Shown: positions 34,541 to 37,912 of the stretch, in pieces
How the letters are laid out: the number at the start of each line of letters is the position of its first letter
Numbering within the stretch: position 1 is the first letter of the stretch
From: an uncultured Dorea sp.
Lineage (GTDB): Bacteria > Bacillota > Clostridia > Lachnospirales > Lachnospiraceae
DNA: 37,912 nt
NCBI GenBank assembly: GCA_947652615.1
Contig: CANTDX010000034.1
Coordinates: 1-37,912, forward strand
Reading direction: 5' to 3'
Program-made: the position numbers and the translations under genes
Notes under the pieces: generated by a model
What the model saw: the letters and a program-made list of their open reading frames with translations, nothing else
The model's database searches: none
Told to the model about the DNA's origin: nothing

Positions 34541-35610
34541 AATATGGATTGATTGGCTGTGGCAGGATTGCAACTAACCATGTAAAGGCCGTACTCAATA
34601 ATAACTTGGAGTTTGTTGCCGCATGTGATATTGAAGAATCGCAAATTAATAATTTGCTTGCAAAACATGGACTGGATAAAGATAAGGCGATTAAGTATTA
34701 TATAGATTATAAGAAGATGATAGAGCAAAATAAACTGGATCTGGTTGCAATTGCAACAGAGAGCGGGAATCACGCAGAAATTGCTCTATACTGTATCGAT
34801 CATGGTATTAACTGTATTATTGAAAAGCCAATAGCCATGAGTATTCAGGAGGCAGACCAGATTATCCGACATGCAGAAGAAAAAGGAGTGAAGGTGTCAG
34901 CTTGCCATCAAAATCGTTTTAATATAGCAGTACAAGAAATGAGAAAGGCTGTAGAAGCGGGGAGATTTGGGAAACTGTCGCATGGGTCTGTTCATGTACG
35001 GTGGAATCGGAATGTTGATTATTATGCGCAGGCACCTTGGAGAGGAAAATGGGCATCCGACGGCGGTGCATTGATGAATCAATGTATTCATGGAATTGAT
35101 CTTCTACGATGGATGATGGGGGATGAGGTAGAAGAAGTTTACGGACAGACACGTCAGCAGTTCCATGATTATCTGGAAGCAGAGGACGTTGGGATGGCGG
35201 TAATTAAATTTAAAAACGGGGCCGTTGCAACGATTGAAGGTACAACAAATGTGTATCCGCGTAATCTTGAAGAAACATTGTATCTTTTTGGAGAGAATGG
35301 CACAGTTAAGCTGGGAGGAACATCTACCAATAATATTGATGTATGGCAATTTGCAGATGAGACGGAAGCGGACCATAAGAATAAAGGACTGGAAGAAGCA
35401 ACCAGTAATGTATACGGGAATGGGCATACCAGCCTGTACGCAGATGTTATTGATGCGGTAAAAAATGACAGAAGACCTTATGTGGATGCGGTGGCAGGGC
35501 GAAATGCTTTGGAATTGGTATTGGCAATATATAAGAGCCAGAAAGATGGAAAACCGGTGAAGTTGCCGCTTGATGATTTTGCATCGGCTGAAATGGCAGG
35601 AGAATTCTAA
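34537..35610 (+). CDS. Gfo/Idh/MocA oxidoreductase (WbpB/WlbA-like UDP-uronate 3-dehydrogenase)
   Basis: A 357-residue NAD(P)-dependent oxidoreductase. It has the N-terminal Rossmann motif [16 protein letters not shown], the catalytic EKPIA (E96-K97-P98) and [18 protein letters not shown], found in WlbA/WbpB proteins that oxidise C3 of UDP-GlcNAcA before amination. [22 protein letters not shown] follows. It is translationally coupled to the upstream epimerase (4-nt overlap) and to the downstream acetyltransferase (TAATG). Confidence 0.9.
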   Translation: MKYGLIGCGRIATNHVKAVLNNNLEFVAACDIEESQINNLLAKHGLDKDKAIKYYIDYKKMIEQNKLDLVAIATESGNHAEIALYCIDHGINCIIEKPIAMSIQEADQIIRHAEEKGVKVSACHQNRFNIAVQEMRKAVEAGRFGKLSHGSVHVRWNRNVDYYAQAPWRGKWASDGGALMNQCIHGIDLLRWMMGDEVEEVYGQTRQQFHDYLEAEDVGMAVIKFKNGAVATIEGTTNVYPRNLEETLYLFGENGTVKLGGTSTNNIDVWQFADETEADHKNKGLEEATSNVYGNGHTSLYADVIDAVKNDRRPYVDAVAGRNALELVLAIYKSQKDGKPVKLPLDDFASAEMAGEF

Positions 35611-36116
35611 TGGATTATTTTGTACATGAGAGCAGTTATGTAGATGCGGATGTAAAGATTGGGGAAGGAACGAAGATATGGCATTTTTGCCATATTCAAA
35701 AAGGTGCTAGAATTGGAAAAAACTGTTCATTCGGGCAGAATGTGAATATTTCTAACAATGTAATTGTTGGAAATGATTGTAAAGTGCAGAACAATGTATC
35801 CATCTATGAAGGAGTAGTATTGGAAGACGGAGTATTCTGTGGTCCGTCTTGTGTATTTACGAATGATCTGACTCCGCGTGCCAGATATCCGAAAGGAAGA
35901 GATGAATATAAGAAGACATTGATAAGAGAAGGCGCGAGTATCGGAGCGAATGCGACGATTGTCTGCGGGCATATCATCGGTAAATATGCTATGGTAGCGG
36001 CGGGAGCAGTTGTGACGAAGGATGTGCCGGATTATGCGCTAGTGGCGGGGGTTCCGGCTAAAGTAGTTGGAAGAATAGATGAAAAAGGAAAATCTATTGC
36101 TAAGGGGAATAGGTAG
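35610..36116 (+). CDS. left-handed beta-helix N-acetyltransferase (WbpD/WlbB-like)
   Basis: A 168-residue hexapeptide-repeat acyltransferase ([54 protein letters not shown]). The [18 protein letters not shown] block is characteristic of WbpD/WlbB, which acetylate the 3-amino group of UDP-GlcNAc3NA using acetyl-CoA. Length fits. Its start overlaps the upstream stop by 1 nt, and the next start follows 1 nt after its stop. Confidence 0.92.
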   Translation: MDYFVHESSYVDADVKIGEGTKIWHFCHIQKGARIGKNCSFGQNVNISNNVIVGNDCKVQNNVSIYEGVVLEDGVFCGPSCVFTNDLTPRARYPKGRDEYKKTLIREGASIGANATIVCGHIIGKYAMVAAGAVVTKDVPDYALVAGVPAKVVGRIDEKGKSIAKGNR

Positions 36117-36117
36117 A

Positions 36118-37845
36118 ATGAGAATTTGTTTTCTTGCACCGGCTAATAGTTCACATATTAAGAAATGGTGTAAATGGTTTAATGATCACGATAACAAGAC
36201 ATATGTTGTGTCATTTGTGAAAGATGATATAAAAGGTACATATGTCTATCACATTGATTCTGGTGTTGATGCCAATGCAAGCGATTCCAGTAAGATAAAA
36301 TATCTATTTAAAGCAAGAAAAGTTAAAAAAATAATTACTCAGATCAATCCAGATATAGTAAATGTGCATTATGCAACAAGTTATGGTACGGTGGCTGCCT
36401 TGGCAGGAATAAAAAAATATGTGCTTTCAGTTTGGGGGTCGGATATTTATGATTTTCCAAATAAAAGTATGCTTCATAAAATGATGCTGAAATATAGTTT
36501 GAAAAAGGCGACATATCTCTTTTCTACCAGTCAGGCTATGGCTGATGAAGCACATAAATATACAGATAAAAATATTGAAATAACTCCATTTGGGGTTGAT
36601 TTACAAATGTTTACTCCTGCAAAACGGAATAGACCGTATCATGTGAGTGAGGATGGAAGATTTATTGTAGGAACAGTAAAATCATTATTGCCAAAGTATG
36701 GAATTGATTATTTGATTGAAGCTGTTTCCTTAGTAAAAAGAAAGCACCCAGAAATTCCTATTGAATTGAGAATTGCAGGTAAAGGAGAATATGAAAAAGA
36801 ATATAAAAAGTTGGCTAAAATCAAAGGAATAGATGAAATAACGACATGGTTAGGATTTGTTTCACAGAATGACGCAGCAAAAGAATGGGCAAACATGGAT
36901 ATTGCAATTATTCCTTCCACTTTGGAATCAGAATCATTTGGAGTATCGACAGTGGAAGCACAGGCCTGTGGTACACCTGTTATTATTTCAGATATTCCAG
37001 GATTGATGGAAGCAACATCTCCAGGGAAAAGTAGCGTAGTTGTTCCGAGAAATAATGCAGAAGCAATTGCAGAAGCAATTGTTGATTTATTTCAAAATAA
37101 TGAGAAAAGAATAAAAATGGGACAAGTTGGAAGAGAATATATTTCTGAGAGATATGGAGCAAATTCTTGTTTTGGAAATATAAAAAATAGCTTCGATAAA
37201 ATAGGGGAGAGGGTGAAAAGCATAGATTTAATAGTCTTTTCTCCAATAAGAAGAACCCGTATTTATAAAAGTATATTTTCAGAAGATTTTATTGTAGGAA
37301 CGATTAAATCGCTTGAACCTATCTATGGTATCGATTATCTTATTAAGGCTGTAGCTATATTACATAAGGAATATTCAGATATTCCTATTCAGCTTAGAAT
37401 AGCAGGTAAAGGATCGATGGAGGTGGAATATAAAAAGTTAGCAAAAAAGCTAGGAATTGAAAAGAATACTAAATGGCTTGGTTTTATATCACAAGAAGAG
37501 GTAGCAAAAGAATGGGCGAATATGGATATTGCTATTATACCATCGTTGCAGGAGTCGTTTGGAGTTTCAGCAGTTGAAGCACAGGCTTGTGGTACATTAG
37601 TTATCATTTCAGATGTTCCAGGTCTAAAAGAAACTACGGTACTAGGTGAAAGTTCAATAGTTGCAAAACAAGATGAAAAAGAAATCTCTGAAGTTATAAA
37701 GGATTTCTATTTTTCGCGAGACAAGATAAAAAGAATGGGAATAATAGGACGGGAATATGTAACGGAACATTACGAAATAAACGATTGTTTTAAGCATATA
37801 TATAGTTTGTTTTTATTTATTAGCAAGGATGTGGAAAAGGGATAA
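36118..37845 (+). CDS. GT4 glycosyltransferase with tandemly duplicated donor-binding domain
   Basis: A 575-residue protein. Residues 1-about 160 form the GT-B acceptor domain (MRICFLAPANSSHIKKW, YVLSVWGSDIYDF). Residues about 160-368 form the normal donor-binding domain (FIVGTVKSLLPKYGIDYLIE, LRIAGKGEYEKEYKKLA, ESFGVSTVEAQACGTPVIIS). Residues about 369-575 repeat the donor domain (FIVGTIKSLEPIYGIDYLIK, LRIAGKGSMEVEYKKLAKK, ESFGVSAVEAQACGTLVIIS). Offset is 209 residues (627 nt). Both copies keep the E-x7-E motif. ATG 36118 is preferred over 36079, which lies inside the acetyltransferase gene; AAGGGG is at 36102-36107. The DNA is AT-rich. Standard GT4 proteins are about 370 residues, so the extra 200 are the duplication. 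Confidence 0.88.
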   Translation: MRICFLAPANSSHIKKWCKWFNDHDNKTYVVSFVKDDIKGTYVYHIDSGVDANASDSSKIKYLFKARKVKKIITQINPDIVNVHYATSYGTVAALAGIKKYVLSVWGSDIYDFPNKSMLHKMMLKYSLKKATYLFSTSQAMADEAHKYTDKNIEITPFGVDLQMFTPAKRNRPYHVSEDGRFIVGTVKSLLPKYGIDYLIEAVSLVKRKHPEIPIELRIAGKGEYEKEYKKLAKIKGIDEITTWLGFVSQNDAAKEWANMDIAIIPSTLESESFGVSTVEAQACGTPVIISDIPGLMEATSPGKSSVVVPRNNAEAIAEAIVDLFQNNEKRIKMGQVGREYISERYGANSCFGNIKNSFDKIGERVKSIDLIVFSPIRRTRIYKSIFSEDFIVGTIKSLEPIYGIDYLIKAVAILHKEYSDIPIQLRIAGKGSMEVEYKKLAKKLGIEKNTKWLGFISQEEVAKEWANMDIAIIPSLQESFGVSAVEAQACGTLVIISDVPGLKETTVLGESSIVAKQDEKEISEVIKDFYFSRDKIKRMGIIGREYVTEHYEINDCFKHIYSLFLFISKDVEKG

Positions 37846-37849
37846 AAAA

Positions 37850-37912
37850 ATGAAGATAAGTGTACTTATTCCAGTATATAATGGGGAAAAATTTATAGAA
37901 AATTGTGTTTAT
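37850..37912 (+). CDS. glycosyltransferase family 2, N-terminal fragment (runs off window)
   Basis: Only 21 codons are visible: MKISVLIPVYNGEKFIENCVY. The ISVLIPVYNGE motif is the first beta strand and nucleotide-binding start of GT2 (GT-A fold) enzymes. It starts 4 nt after the preceding stop, so it belongs to the same operon. Confidence 0.85.
   Translation, partial: MKISVLIPVYNGEKFIENCVY

Overview
The window reads as a chromosomal segment of a spore-forming, low-to-moderate-GC Firmicute, most likely a Lachnospiraceae (Clostridium cluster XIVa) member. The evidence is a complete spoIIIA operon (spoIIIAA to AH), the rimP-nusA-rnpM-ylxQ-infB-rbfA-nrnA-truB-ribF order, strong AGGAGG ribosome binding sites, frequent TTG/GTG starts, and an FtsA-like protein with a long acidic linker. 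The species cannot be named from sequence alone. No rRNA, tRNA, CRISPR array or insertion sequence was recognised.

Layout. 1-1515: the 3' part of a secreted carbohydrate-binding-domain protein gene that has lost its 5' end, closed by a terminator. 1540-4018: an XpaC-like/TelA-like membrane-stress pair with its own promoter. 4046-12855: the translation and RNA-metabolism operon from rimP to ribF, with a leader hairpin. 12868-14520: a Na/Pi cotransporter. 14534-17091: rpsO and pnp, with a structured leader and a 28-nt palindrome between the genes. 17172-22129: spoIIIA operon behind a sigma-E-like promoter. 22143-25156: a 63-residue orphan protein and a large FtsA-like ATPase, each with a good sigma-A promoter. 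25226-28716: an AT-rich accessory block with HicAB on the minus strand, about 540 bp of repeat- and hairpin-rich non-coding DNA, and a superfamily 2 helicase with five helicase-associated (HA) repeats. 28766-37912: a surface polysaccharide locus that runs off the window.

How the genes work together. The first half is housekeeping: transcription elongation/antitermination (NusA), ribosome maturation (RimP, RbfA), initiation (IF2), tRNA modification (TruB), flavin cofactors (RibF), RNA turnover (PNPase, NrnA-type oligoribonuclease) and engulfment-stage sporulation (SpoIIIA channel). The polysaccharide locus carries homologues of WbpA, WbpI, WbpB and WbpD, four of the five enzymes for UDP-2,3-diacetamido-2,3-dideoxy-D-mannuronic acid. 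The fifth, a WbpE-type aminotransferase, is either the DegT-family gene at 28950 or lies beyond the window. A PglC/WcaJ-type initiating sugar-phosphate transferase and glycosyltransferases accompany them. No flippase or polymerase is visible yet.

Most unusual points: the leader region upstream of the HA-repeat helicase (twin inverted hairpins that share a TGATAC motif with the hicAB operator, a repeated 22-mer, and competing pairing options); a glycosyltransferase with a tandemly duplicated donor-binding domain; a decayed copy of a sugar-transferase fragment at the edge of the polysaccharide locus; and perfect palindromes without U-tracts flanking pnp.
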